Positions 35,337 through 43,755 of a stretch of DNA of 64,000 nt are shown here, one piece after another. Under the pieces are notes generated by a model. It worked only from the letters and a program-made list of their open reading frames with translations. It was not told where the DNA came from and searched no databases. The position numbers and the translations under genes are program-made. Numbering within the stretch: position 1 is the first letter of the stretch; each line of letters opens with the position of its first letter. This DNA is from Patescibacteria group bacterium (GTDB taxonomy: Bacteria > Patescibacteriota > Microgenomatia > UBA1406 > GWC2-37-13), in the NCBI GenBank assembly GCA_026004435.1, contig BPJD01000005.1, positions 38,147 through 102,146 on the forward strand, in the 5' to 3' direction.

Positions 35337-36768
35337 ACCTTATGTCAGAACAAGAATTGCGCCTTCTCCTACAGGAGAAGAGATGCATATTGGCAACTTG
35401 TACACAGCCTTAATCAACTTTGTTTGGGCAAGAAAGAATCAAGGCAAGTTTATTGTTAGAATTGAGGATACAGACAGAACCAGATATGTTCAGGGTTCAG
35501 AACAAAGGCTTTTGCAGAATCTAAAGGATTATGGGTTAGATTACGATGAAGGTCCTGATATCGGAGGGGATTATGGACCTTATACTCAGTCTGAAAGGCT
35601 TGATCTGTATAAAAAATACGCTTTACAGTTGGTTGAGCAAGGCTCTGCTTATTTTTGCTTTTGTTCTCAGCAAAGACTGGCTGAGTTAAGACAACAGCAA
35701 AGAAAGCAAAAAATAATACCACCCAAATACGACAGGTACTGCCTTAGACAGTATTCTAAAGAACAGGCTTTATCACTTTATCAACAGGGAAAACCAGCTG
35801 TTGTCAGGCTTAAAATTCCTCAGAATCAAAGTATTGAGTTTATTGATGAGATTAGAGGAAAAATCAGTTTTGACAGCAGCTTGATTGATGATCAGGTATT
35901 GCTTAAATCAGATGGTTTCCCAACCTATCATCTTGCTGTTGTTGTTGATGATCATCTAATGAAGATAAATTATGTGATCAGAGCTGAAGAATGGATCTCT
36001 TCAACTCCTAAACAGATTCTGCTTTATAAGGCTTTTGGTTGGCAGTTGCCAAAGTTCGTACATCTGCCTGTTTTGCGCAACCCTGATAGATCAAAGTTGT
36101 CAAAACGAAAAAATCCTGTTTGGGTTTCTTGGTACCTTAAAGAAGGTTTTCTGCCTGAGGCGGTTTTAAATTATTTAGCTTTAATGGGTTTTTCTCATCC
36201 TGAAGGAAAAGAAATCTTTTCATTGCAGGAATTAATTAAGGTCTTTGATATTGCCAGAATTAATCCAGTTGGTCCGGTTTTTGATCTTGTTAAACTTGAG
36301 TGGTTAAACGGAGAGTATATCAGAGCAATGACTGATCCAGAGCTCAAAGAAAAAATAATTCAGTATTATAATAGGTTTTTTAATAAACAATTAGATAAAG
36401 ATTTGGTAGCCAAAACAGTTCCCTTGATTAAAGAAAGAATAAAAAAACTGTCTGATTACTGGTTTTACTGCAGATTTTTTTGGGAAAGACCAATAAGTTA
36501 TCAGCTTAATTTACAACCACATCAGGAGTTATTAGCCAGAATTATTGAAGTGCTATCTACTTTATCTAATTGGACTGCAGATGAAATAGGCAGTTTGATG
36601 GTTAATCTTGCCAAAAAACAAGGTATAGTTACAGGAAAGTTTTTTATGGTTTTGAGAGTTGCTATAACAGGACAAAAAATAACCCCGCCTTTAAATGAGT
36701 CTATGGAGATCTTAGGTAAACAAGAGTGTCTTGAAAGGCTGCAGTTAGCTCTTAAGCATAAAGGTTAA
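35329..36768 (+). CDS. gltX: Glutamyl-tRNA synthetase
   Basis: The 479-aa class I synthetase has the HIGH-type motif in APSPTGEEMHIGN, RIEDTDRTR, zinc-binding-like residues in AYFCFCSQQRL, and KLSKRKN for the KMSKS loop. The C-terminal anticodon-binding domain is complete. It charges tRNA-Glu, and probably tRNA-Gln where an amidotransferase is used. It overlaps DUF389 and converges on era with one base between. Confidence 0.97.
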   Translation: MAEPYVRTRIAPSPTGEEMHIGNLYTALINFVWARKNQGKFIVRIEDTDRTRYVQGSEQRLLQNLKDYGLDYDEGPDIGGDYGPYTQSERLDLYKKYALQLVEQGSAYFCFCSQQRLAELRQQQRKQKIIPPKYDRYCLRQYSKEQALSLYQQGKPAVVRLKIPQNQSIEFIDEIRGKISFDSSLIDDQVLLKSDGFPTYHLAVVVDDHLMKINYVIRAEEWISSTPKQILLYKAFGWQLPKFVHLPVLRNPDRSKLSKRKNPVWVSWYLKEGFLPEAVLNYLALMGFSHPEGKEIFSLQELIKVFDIARINPVGPVFDLVKLEWLNGEYIRAMTDPELKEKIIQYYNRFFNKQLDKDLVAKTVPLIKERIKKLSDYWFYCRFFWERPISYQLNLQPHQELLARIIEVLSTLSNWTADEIGSLMVNLAKKQGIVTGKFFMVLRVAITGQKITPPLNESMEILGKQECLERLQLALKHKG

Positions 36769-36769
36769 T

Positions 36770-37645
36770 TTATTCAAAAGACTCCTGCCAGTGCCGGTTA
36801 ACCTCAATCTCAAGATCTAAAAACACCTTGTGGTTAAGAAACAACTCCAGTTCTTTTCTAGCAAACTGGCCTATTTTTTTTATCATAGAGCCATTTTTGC
36901 CAATTAGCATTCTTTTGTACCTATCCTCTGTTGTGTAAATTATGGCTTTAATATAATAAACCTTATTAGGTTTTTCTTCCATTTGTTCTACTTTAACAAA
37001 AGTTGTGTAAGGAAGTTCTTTTCTTGTTAATAGAAATATTTTTTCTCTGATTAATTCTTCCAAATAAATCCTGCTATTAATATTTAAAACTGGCAGAGGT
37101 TTTCCTTTAAGAATTTCTTTAAGTTCAGAGGTCTTTTTTTCCGGAAGGAACTTAAAGATAGACTCAATTAAAGGTTTTAAATGTTTTCTTTTTAATGCAG
37201 ATATAATTTGCACATCATCAAACTCTTGAAATAAAAATTTATACTGGCTTAAATAAGATGGTTTGAGTTTGTCTATTTTGTTAATAACCAATATTTTTTT
37301 TGGTTTGGTTAGCTGTCTTACAATCCCAAGCACCTTTGACTCTTCATAATCTCTTTTTCGTGTATGATCAACCATATAAATCACTACATCAGCTCCTTGG
37401 TTTATAGCCTTAAGTGTATTTTGATTTATCTTTTGGCTTAAGCTGTCTTTGGTCTTTCCAAAAATTCCAGGTGTGTCCAAAAACAAAATATAGCCTCTCT
37501 CATCAGAGTAAACAGCTTGTATGGCAAATCTTGTTGTTTGAGGTTTAGGTGATGTAATTGCAACTTTTTTTCCGATGATATTATTAAGCAGAGTGGATTT
37601 GCCTACATTTGGTCTGCCTAAAATTAATACTGTTCCTGATCTCAT
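36770..37645 (-). CDS. era: GTPase Era
   Basis: The 291-aa protein has G1 GRPNVGKST, G2 with TTRFAIQAV, G3 DTPG, G4 NKID and G5 SALK, followed by a KH domain (RMLIGKNGSMIKKIG). Era binds the 3' end of 16S rRNA and helps mature the 30S subunit. It is transcribed leftward after the aminopeptidase gene with a 23-base gap, so the two may share a transcript. Confidence 0.96.
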   Translation of the reverse strand: MRSGTVLILGRPNVGKSTLLNNIIGKKVAITSPKPQTTRFAIQAVYSDERGYILFLDTPGIFGKTKDSLSQKINQNTLKAINQGADVVIYMVDHTRKRDYEESKVLGIVRQLTKPKKILVINKIDKLKPSYLSQYKFLFQEFDDVQIISALKRKHLKPLIESIFKFLPEKKTSELKEILKGKPLPVLNINSRIYLEELIREKIFLLTRKELPYTTFVKVEQMEEKPNKVYYIKAIIYTTEDRYKRMLIGKNGSMIKKIGQFARKELELFLNHKVFLDLEIEVNRHWQESFE

Positions 37646-37668
37646 ATTAGCTGTTTTAATCTGTTAAA

Positions 37669-38784
37669 TTAGAGCAACCATTTGCCATTTTTAAAAACAA
37701 TTTTGCTGTCAGCATAGATTATGGACCCTGTTTTTCTCATATCCTTAACAAGATCCCAGTGAACAGCTGATTTGTTTGGAGTATCAACAGCTCCTCCCCT
37801 TTTGCTGGTATATGATTTTCCAAGCGCCAGGTGAATTGTTCCTCCTATTTTTTCATCAAAGAGAGTTTGTCTCATAGGTCTTTTGATCTCATAGTTTATT
37901 CCAAGCCCTATCTCTCCTAAAAACTTTGCTCCTTTATCAACAGCTAAGGTGTTTAACAAGACATTTTCTCCTTGTTCTGCTTTAGCTTTAATAACTTTGC
38001 CGTTATTAAACTCAAGGTAGGCTCCTACCACATCAACTCCGTCTTTGAAGTTTGTCAGGTCAAAGTAAATATAACCTTGGGTTTTTGTATGCACTGGAGC
38101 TAAAAACACCTCGCCGTCTGGAATGTTATTCTCTCCGCAAGCATTTTCAGCCAGCCTGTTGGTTACATCAATCTCAATGTCTGTTTTTTCTCCTACTATC
38201 CTGATTTTTTTTGTTCTGTCCATAAGCCTTGCTAATTTTTCTCCGTTTTGGCGCATTTTATTGTAATCTGTCAAGCAGGCTTTAAAGTAAAACTCTCTTA
38301 AAGTCTCCTCAGAGATCTTTGCCAGTTGAGCCATAGCTGGAGTTGGGTAATAGGTTAACACCCAGCTTTTTTTGTCTATCATTGTGTTAAAAAATGATTC
38401 ATAGGCTTTGTGAAACAACCTAAGTTTTTTAGGGTCAGCTTCAGCAATATGGCTGTAATTGTCAAAGTTGGTGATCCTAATGAATTTATCTCCCCAGTTG
38501 ACAATATCTGAATAAACTTTAGGAATATTGGTAAGTTGATCTTTACTGCTGTAGTCAAGGTAGATTTTAGTTAAATCTCCCCAGCTTGATCTGCCTAAGA
38601 TCCAGTTTAATCCCATAATATCAAGGTAGACATAGGCGCCTTTCTGAAGAGTTTGTTTTAGCAATTGTCTGATTAACTCAATTGGGTAAAGGTCTGATGT
38701 GCTGATCACAACTTTATCATTAGCCTTGATCTTAAGGGAGTGCTCAATTAATAATTGAGCTAGCTTTTTGTCTTGATTGTCCAT
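37669..38784 (-). CDS. M29 family aminopeptidase
   Basis: The 371-aa protein matches the thermophilic AmpS/M29 metallopeptidase family: metal ligands in the C-terminal half include DGVDVVGAYLEFNNGKV, KFLGEIGLGIN and HLALGKSY, plus SAVHWDLVKDM. It removes N-terminal residues from peptides. The start at 38784 (MDNQDKK) is chosen because TATAAT (complement of 38794-38799) lies nine bases upstream; a 44-residue longer frame would run through the 5S rRNA gene and is rejected. Confidence 0.9.
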   Translation of the reverse strand: MDNQDKKLAQLLIEHSLKIKANDKVVISTSDLYPIELIRQLLKQTLQKGAYVYLDIMGLNWILGRSSWGDLTKIYLDYSSKDQLTNIPKVYSDIVNWGDKFIRITNFDNYSHIAEADPKKLRLFHKAYESFFNTMIDKKSWVLTYYPTPAMAQLAKISEETLREFYFKACLTDYNKMRQNGEKLARLMDRTKKIRIVGEKTDIEIDVTNRLAENACGENNIPDGEVFLAPVHTKTQGYIYFDLTNFKDGVDVVGAYLEFNNGKVIKAKAEQGENVLLNTLAVDKGAKFLGEIGLGINYEIKRPMRQTLFDEKIGGTIHLALGKSYTSKRGGAVDTPNKSAVHWDLVKDMRKTGSIIYADSKIVFKNGKWLL

Positions 38785-38819
38785 ATAGTCACAATTATAT
38801 AATTTTTTGCAAAAAAAAA

Positions 38820-38937
38820 TGCCCTGGCTGTGACCTACTTTCCCTCGCGCAAGGCGGGTATCATCGGCGCTGACTTGTTTAACTGCTCTGTTCGGAATGG
38901 GAAGAGGTTGTTCCAAGTCGCTCCAACAACCAGGGCA
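38820..38937 (-). rRNA. rrf: 5S ribosomal RNA, stand-alone gene
   Basis: On the complement, the ends pair as GCCCTGG with CCAGGGC. Conserved 5S blocks are present: CCGAACAGAGCAGTTAAAC, AGCGCCGATGATAC and GCGAGGGAAAGTAGGTCAC. It is followed by a run of T residues. No 16S or 23S sequence is next to it; neighbours are protein genes on both sides. Confidence 0.95.
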
Positions 38938-38943
38938 ACTAAA

Positions 38944-38949
38944 ATTATA
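38944..38949 (-). promoter_or_regulatory. -10 element of the 5S rRNA gene
   Basis: A perfect TATAAT on the complement lies six bases before the 5' end of the 5S terminal helix. This gives an internal calibration of the -10 to transcription start distance in this genome. Confidence 0.65.
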
Positions 38950-38984
38950 ACATAGTTTTGTTTATTTTGGTATATTTAAATTAT

Positions 38985-39536
38985 ATGAGTATACAGCTTG
39001 AGAAGAAAAATATGTTCTTAAATTCCTTTTGTCAGATGCCTGAGGTTGGTTTGGCCAACCAGTTTCAAGATGAAAAGTTTTTTTTGTTGTTAAGAGCTCA
39101 TCCTGTAACTCAGCTATTCTGGATTTTTAATACTGTAGCTTTGATAATTATAGTTTTTATATCAGAGTTGTTTGTTGGTCAGTTTATTAACCCTCTTCAG
39201 TTGTTTTATTTTAGGTTGTTTGCTTTTTGCTTTACTTTTTCTTATGCTTTAATTAACTTTACCAGCTGGTTTTTCAATGTCGGCTTAATCAGTAACTTTA
39301 GAGTGCTTGACCTTGATTTTATTCCTTTAAACTATAGAAATATTACAGAAACTAAGATCTTTAATGTTGAGGATATTACCTCAGAGTCCAAAGGTCCTTT
39401 TGCCAGTTTGTTTCATTATGGTGATATTTATGTTCAGACAGCAGGAGCCAAAGGTAATATTGAGTTTCATAATGTGCCAGAGCCTAATAAAGCAGTGAAG
39501 ATAATTAATAGTTTAGTGAAAGAAAATAAAGATTAA
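38985..39536 (+). CDS. Membrane protein with PH-like domain
   Basis: The 183-aa protein has two hydrophobic helices (~45-65 and ~70-95) and a C-terminal beta-rich domain (FRVLDLDFIPLNYRNITETKI; GDIYVQTAG), a bacterial PH-like layout as at 2916. The start at 38985 (MSIQLEKK) has TATATT at 38971-38976, eight bases upstream. It overlaps the next small membrane gene by one base. Function unknown. Confidence 0.68.
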   Translation: MSIQLEKKNMFLNSFCQMPEVGLANQFQDEKFFLLLRAHPVTQLFWIFNTVALIIIVFISELFVGQFINPLQLFYFRLFAFCFTFSYALINFTSWFFNVGLISNFRVLDLDFIPLNYRNITETKIFNVEDITSESKGPFASLFHYGDIYVQTAGAKGNIEFHNVPEPNKAVKIINSLVKENKD

Positions 39537-39763
39537 TGGTGGAGTTTTTAGATTTTGCCAAGATCAACTCCTTAATTTTTAATCTGTTTGCTATTACTTT
39601 AGCAATTATGTATGGAGTTTACTCTATTTTTTATATTTTCTCTGTTAGGATCTTGAGAAATACTTTAAAAACCCAGATTAACTTTCTCTTTGTTGTTTTT
39701 GGTTTTGTTCAGTTGGTGTTATCTGTCTTGTTAATTATAACAGCAGTAATTTTGTTTTTATAA
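39536..39763 (+). CDS. Small two-helix membrane protein
   Basis: The 75-aa protein consists of two transmembrane helices (~12-35 and ~47-74) joined by a short basic loop (RILRNTLKTQ). I do not recognise a firm family, though short proteins of this type are frequent in CPR genomes. It overlaps the upstream PH-domain gene (TAATG) and precedes the next gene by three bases, so all three form one operon. Confidence 0.65.
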   Translation: MVEFLDFAKINSLIFNLFAITLAIMYGVYSIFYIFSVRILRNTLKTQINFLFVVFGFVQLVLSVLLIITAVILFL

Positions 39764-39766
39764 AGT

Positions 39767-41425
39767 ATGTATTTTTTAAAATCATTGGTTAGTGTTAAAG
39801 ACGAAGACAGCTTAAGGGTTTCTTATATTAAGGAAGATACTTTTGCGGCAATTGTCCGAGCAGAGATCGATGAGTCTGTGTTAAACAGTTTTTTGTATGA
39901 GATCTATGATCAGTTGTCTGACAACAATATAAGTATAGAAAGGCTTGATGAGTTAATTGCTGATAAGATCAGGCAGTTGTCTTTGCCTCCAACGCTTGAT
40001 TTAGCTTTGGCTTGTTTAAGCAAGGAAAAACTTTATATTAAGACGATTGGAGCTGGAGTTGTCTATGGAGTAGCTGACAACAAATTAGTTGAGATTATTT
40101 CTGCTGATAAAACTGCTGTGGGAAAAGTTGATGCTGTACCTTGGTATGTACTAAGTTTTTCAGATGAAAGTATGTCTCAGCTTGAGTCTGTCGGTTTTTC
40201 AGACTATCAGAGTTTTGCCAATCAGATACATACTAATTCTTTGCAGTTATCTGGTGTTTTTGTCAATGTAGCCAGTTTTGAGTCTGAGATTCATAAGCAG
40301 AATACTGCTGAACATAGGTTCGGCTTTAAGAATTTTGCTATTAATCAAAACTACCTTAAGGTTGGCTTATTGATTATTATTGTACTGGCCTTAAGTTTTA
40401 GTGTTTACTTTGGTTATCAAAAAAGATTAACTCAACGGTATGATTCTTTACTTCAGACATCAAGAGAAGAAGTCTCTGCATTGCTGGCTCAGGCAGAAAA
40501 AACTGTGATGGTTGATCCAGACTCTGCCAGACAGCTGATCTCCCAGGCAGCCCAAAAGATTGAGGGGGTCCGATCTCAACTGCCAGATAAATATGAGGGT
40601 CAGATTAAAGAGATTGAGGATAATATTTTGGCCAAACAATCAGAGTTGTTTAAAGAATCAGCTTCAAGTAGTGAGGAGTTTTTTGACTTTAGTTTATTTG
40701 AGGATAATTATAAAGCAGACTCAGTCAGCTTATCTGGAGAGTTTTTGACTGTAATCTCAGATAATAATCAAATATATTTATTAAATCTTGAGACAAAAGA
40801 AAAAACACAGATTAAAAAAAACCAATCAGCATTAACTTATCTTGCTGTTGAAACTCAAAGAGACAGTTTTTCACGACTTTTTGCATACGGACAAGATGGT
40901 TTATTTGTTTATGACCAGAATAATTGGGAAAAAATAGTTGATCAAGATCAGAACTGGAGCAATATAGTTGATTTTTCTTATTATGGCAGAAACTTGTATC
41001 TGCTTGATGCTGGTGCTAATCAGATTTTTAAGCATACGCCTTTGGCAGAAGGCTACTCACAGGCGCTTGAGTATCTAAGTTCTGAAAACATAAGTTTTTC
41101 TGATAAGGCTAAGTTTGCTATTGACGGCAGTATTTATGTTGTTGATAAAGATAAAATATATAAATTTTTAAGAGGCGCCCGTCAAAGTTTTTCTGCAGAT
41201 CTGCCTGAAACAAATTATAGTTTTGATCTCATTTATACCTCTGTAGACACCTCAAATCTTTATTTGCTAGACAAACTTAATAATAAAGTTTATGTAATTG
41301 ATAAAGAAACAGGAAATCTTATTGAACAGCTAAACACTGAGTTGGCTAACAAAGCTGTAGGAATCTTTGTTTATAACCAAAAAATTTATTTGGCAACTGC
41401 AGATAAAATTTATTTATTAAACTAA
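39767..41425 (+). CDS. PP2C-like domain / transmembrane / beta-propeller protein
   Basis: The 552-aa protein has an N-terminal ~180-residue region resembling a degenerate PP2C phosphatase (LDLALACLSKEKLYIKTIG; VGKVDAVPWYVLSFSD) without clear metal-binding Asp residues. A transmembrane helix (~204-220), a coiled-coil-like segment (~225-300) and a propeller-like C-terminus (~315-552) follow, the last with repeated strands such as NNQIYLLNLETKEK and NLYLLDKLNNKVYVIDKET. It may sense envelope state and pass it inward, but this is inference. It converges on the DUF4340 gene. Confidence 0.6.
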   Translation: MYFLKSLVSVKDEDSLRVSYIKEDTFAAIVRAEIDESVLNSFLYEIYDQLSDNNISIERLDELIADKIRQLSLPPTLDLALACLSKEKLYIKTIGAGVVYGVADNKLVEIISADKTAVGKVDAVPWYVLSFSDESMSQLESVGFSDYQSFANQIHTNSLQLSGVFVNVASFESEIHKQNTAEHRFGFKNFAINQNYLKVGLLIIIVLALSFSVYFGYQKRLTQRYDSLLQTSREEVSALLAQAEKTVMVDPDSARQLISQAAQKIEGVRSQLPDKYEGQIKEIEDNILAKQSELFKESASSSEEFFDFSLFEDNYKADSVSLSGEFLTVISDNNQIYLLNLETKEKTQIKKNQSALTYLAVETQRDSFSRLFAYGQDGLFVYDQNNWEKIVDQDQNWSNIVDFSYYGRNLYLLDAGANQIFKHTPLAEGYSQALEYLSSENISFSDKAKFAIDGSIYVVDKDKIYKFLRGARQSFSADLPETNYSFDLIYTSVDTSNLYLLDKLNNKVYVIDKETGNLIEQLNTELANKAVGIFVYNQKIYLATADKIYLLN

Positions 41426-41426
41426 C

Positions 41427-42302
41427 TTAATTTTGTTTTAAAAACTCTTCAGCTGGCTTGTTTAAAAGCTCTACCTGGTTTGAGGAGAGTTTGTAGTCAT
41501 AATCTTTGTTGTTGATAAAAAACTCGTCTTGATCTTTATAAACATAAAATTGAGACTCTTGGTTGCCTGCTTTTATAATTAAGGTTAATATAGGGTTATT
41601 TCTTTCCTGCTTTTTGATTATGTCCTCTGCTCTTAAGTTCTTAAGATCAAAGATAAAATTATCCACTTTAGTTTTGTCTGCTGGTTTTCCATTGATTATC
41701 CAGTTGTCTTTGTCTTTTTTTAAGACAAATGAGTTAGATCCCTTCACCTTAATTTCGCTGGGCTCATCATTCTCGTTTACTAGGTGAACATTAAGATCTC
41801 TAAAATCAGAAGGAAGCAGTAGACCATTAAGATTTTCTGCTATAAAGATAGTGTTCTGGCCTTTAATTCTAACATAAAGATCACCTGTCTGAGAGATTTT
41901 CCCTATGTAAATTGTATAGGATTTATTGTTACTGTCTTTAAGGGTAATCTCTTTGTTTAACTGAAAAGATTCCTTGTTTTTGTCAGCATTATTGCTTGCT
42001 ATGTTTTTTATCTCCAATTTTTTTAAGTACTCAACTACTTCATTAATTCTTGAGGTTTCAGCAGGGTAGAGCTCGTTATTGATCTGAATTTGCCACTGGC
42101 CGTCTTTTAAGACTGCTTTTTGCTGATAATCTTCAAGTTTAAAGTCAATCTCAGTAATGTTGGCTAAATTGGCAAAAGCAGGTTGTTGTTTGTAGAATAA
42201 TTTTTCTGTAAAAGGCGGCAGATAATACCAAAGACTAAAGACTATAACAGATAAAAGTAAAATCAAGCCCCTTTTTTGATTTTTAGACATACTCTTAAAC
42301 AT
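41427..42302 (-). CDS. DUF4340 domain-containing protein
   Basis: The 291-aa protein has an N-terminal membrane helix (~12-28) and a repeated extracytoplasmic beta-alpha module typical of DUF4340 (ITEIDFKLEDYQQKAVLKDG; EITLKDSNNKSYTIYIGK). DUF4340 genes usually follow GldA-F-G exporters; here the Gld-like module is about 9 kb away. TATAAT (complement of 42312-42317) ends nine bases before the ATG. Confidence 0.75.
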   Translation of the reverse strand: MFKSMSKNQKRGLILLLSVIVFSLWYYLPPFTEKLFYKQQPAFANLANITEIDFKLEDYQQKAVLKDGQWQIQINNELYPAETSRINEVVEYLKKLEIKNIASNNADKNKESFQLNKEITLKDSNNKSYTIYIGKISQTGDLYVRIKGQNTIFIAENLNGLLLPSDFRDLNVHLVNENDEPSEIKVKGSNSFVLKKDKDNWIINGKPADKTKVDNFIFDLKNLRAEDIIKKQERNNPILTLIIKAGNQESQFYVYKDQDEFFINNKDYDYKLSSNQVELLNKPAEEFLKQN

Positions 42303-42356
42303 AAGATTAACATTATAGCAAATTCAGAAAATATTTGGCAAAATATAATCTGGGTT
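42303..42356. promoter_or_regulatory. Divergent promoters (DUF4340 / ECF sigma factor)
   Basis: Within 54 bases there are two perfect TATAAT hexamers: complement of 42312-42317 facing left and 42344-42349 facing right. They end nine and seven bases before their ATG codons. Confidence 0.6.
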
Positions 42357-42899
42357 ATGGTAGAAAAGGAACTGATCAATAAATTAAGGCGGGGAGATGA
42401 AGCAGCTTTTGAAGTGTTTTATAAGCAGTATTCATCTAGTTTGGCAAATTATGTAAGAAAAAAGGTCTCTGACAGCCGCACTGCAGATGAGTTGGTCAAC
42501 AAGATTTTTTTTAGTTTTTTTGAGGCTTTAAGAGACTTTAAAGGCGAGTCTAGCTTAAAAACATTTTTATTCTCTATTGCCAGATATAAAATCATTGATT
42601 ATTACCGCAAGAAAAAAATTAAAAAGGTTTTTCTATCAAATATTACCTTGCCTTTTGTTAAGGGGTTGTTTGTTTTGATGGATGATGATATTCAAAGACA
42701 GGAATTGGTTGAGAAAATAGATAATACCTTTAATAATCTGCCTAAAAAATACAAACAAGTGTTGAGTCTAAAGTATATAGAAGGTTTTAAGGTCTCAGAG
42801 ATATCAAAACAGCTTAAAATGAGTTTTAAGGCTACAGAAAGTCTGCTTTTTAGAGCCAGACAGGCTTTTGCAAAAGTTTTTAAGAGTAGTTATGACTAA
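42357..42899 (+). CDS. ECF-type RNA polymerase sigma factor
   Basis: The 180-aa protein has sigma region 2 (FYKQYSSSLANYVRKKV; DFKGESSLKTFLFSIARYKI) and region 4 (LPKKYKQVLSLKYIEGFKV then EISKQLKMSFKATESLLFRA). It directs polymerase to alternative promoters, usually under control of a membrane anti-sigma factor. Start 42357 is preferred over an upstream in-frame start because TATAAT at 42344-42349 lies between. The downstream gene overlaps it by eight bases and encodes a small membrane protein that could be its regulator. Confidence 0.9.
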   Translation: MVEKELINKLRRGDEAAFEVFYKQYSSSLANYVRKKVSDSRTADELVNKIFFSFFEALRDFKGESSLKTFLFSIARYKIIDYYRKKKIKKVFLSNITLPFVKGLFVLMDDDIQRQELVEKIDNTFNNLPKKYKQVLSLKYIEGFKVSEISKQLKMSFKATESLLFRARQAFAKVFKSSYD

Positions 42900-43122
42900 T
42901 AAAACTAAGATCAAAAACTATTATCGGGAGATATTTTTTATTCAGCCAAATGACTTTGCTCTGCCTTTTTTTGACTGGTTTTTTCATAAAACTGTGAGGT
43001 TTTTAAAGTCTTATACTTTGATAGTGTTTTTTATCATCTCAGGTTTTATAACTGCAGGCTTAATAGTTTTGTTTACTTACTGGAGTATTAAACTCGTTAG
43101 TTTTCTGCAACATGGAGTTTAG
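42892..43122 (+). CDS. Small membrane protein, possible anti-sigma partner
   Basis: The 76-aa protein has a basic, aromatic N-terminal half (KIKNYYREIFFIQPNDFALP) and one or two helices (~40-70). Its ATG overlaps the end of the sigma gene and its own end overlaps the next gene by 11 bases. Small membrane proteins directly after ECF sigma genes are often anti-sigma factors; no zinc-binding HxxxCxxC motif is seen, so this is a context guess. Confidence 0.55.
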   Translation: MTNKTKIKNYYREIFFIQPNDFALPFFDWFFHKTVRFLKSYTLIVFFIISGFITAGLIVLFTYWSIKLVSFLQHGV

Positions 43123-43723
43123 AGCAGTCTTAAAATCTTTTTTCTTATTTTTTGTTTTTGGCCTGAAAGACAGCTGGGGATTGATGTTTTATCCTTATAA
43201 AGTTATGCGCAGGCTGGTCTTGTATGGAGGATCCAGTTTGTTTTTTTTCTACTCTTTTTTTTTGTTTGGGTTTTTTTTGCTGCAGGAGAAAATTAAGCCT
43301 GTAGCTATCAATGGATTTGAAAGTTTTGTTTTGTATCTTTTCAATTTATTTTTAACTTGTTTGTTTTATTATGTTTTTTTAAGAATCTTTAACAATAAAA
43401 TAAATTACTCTACCGTTGTCTCTGTTTATTCTGCAACACTACTGCCGACTATTCTATTTTTTTATTCCAACCTTTTCTTTTATTTTTTACTGCCGCCTCC
43501 CAGAACCTTAAGTCTGCTTGGCATAATTTTTTCGTATTTATACTTAAGCTGGGTTTCTGCCTTAGTCTTTTGGAAGATATCTTTGCTTTATCTTTGTCTG
43601 CGGTTTTTAGGCAGGTTGGATCTGTTTAAAGTAGTCTTTTTAATTGTTCTTTATACAGCTGTCTTTAGTCTTTATTTTCTACTTCTTTATCAGCTTCAGT
43701 TAATAAGATTGCCCATCATTTAA
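43112..43723 (+). CDS. Polytopic membrane protein (Yip1-like)
   Basis: The 203-aa protein has about five transmembrane helices and an N-terminal FLFFVFGLKDSWGLMFYPYK segment, with overall features of Yip1-domain membrane proteins. It is translationally coupled to the sigma factor and small membrane protein genes, so it may take part in the same envelope response. Function unknown. Confidence 0.6.
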   Translation: MEFRAVLKSFFLFFVFGLKDSWGLMFYPYKVMRRLVLYGGSSLFFFYSFFLFGFFLLQEKIKPVAINGFESFVLYLFNLFLTCLFYYVFLRIFNNKINYSTVVSVYSATLLPTILFFYSNLFFYFLLPPPRTLSLLGIIFSYLYLSWVSALVFWKISLLYLCLRFLGRLDLFKVVFLIVLYTAVFSLYFLLLYQLQLIRLPII

Positions 43724-43755
43724 ATGACTGCTTGTTGGTTTGCGACATATTATCT

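Noticed and set aside
38785..38916. N-terminal extension of the M29 aminopeptidase frame (44 extra residues)
   Set aside because: It runs through the 5S rRNA gene and ahead of the TATAAT promoter; the internal ATG at 38784 fits the family.
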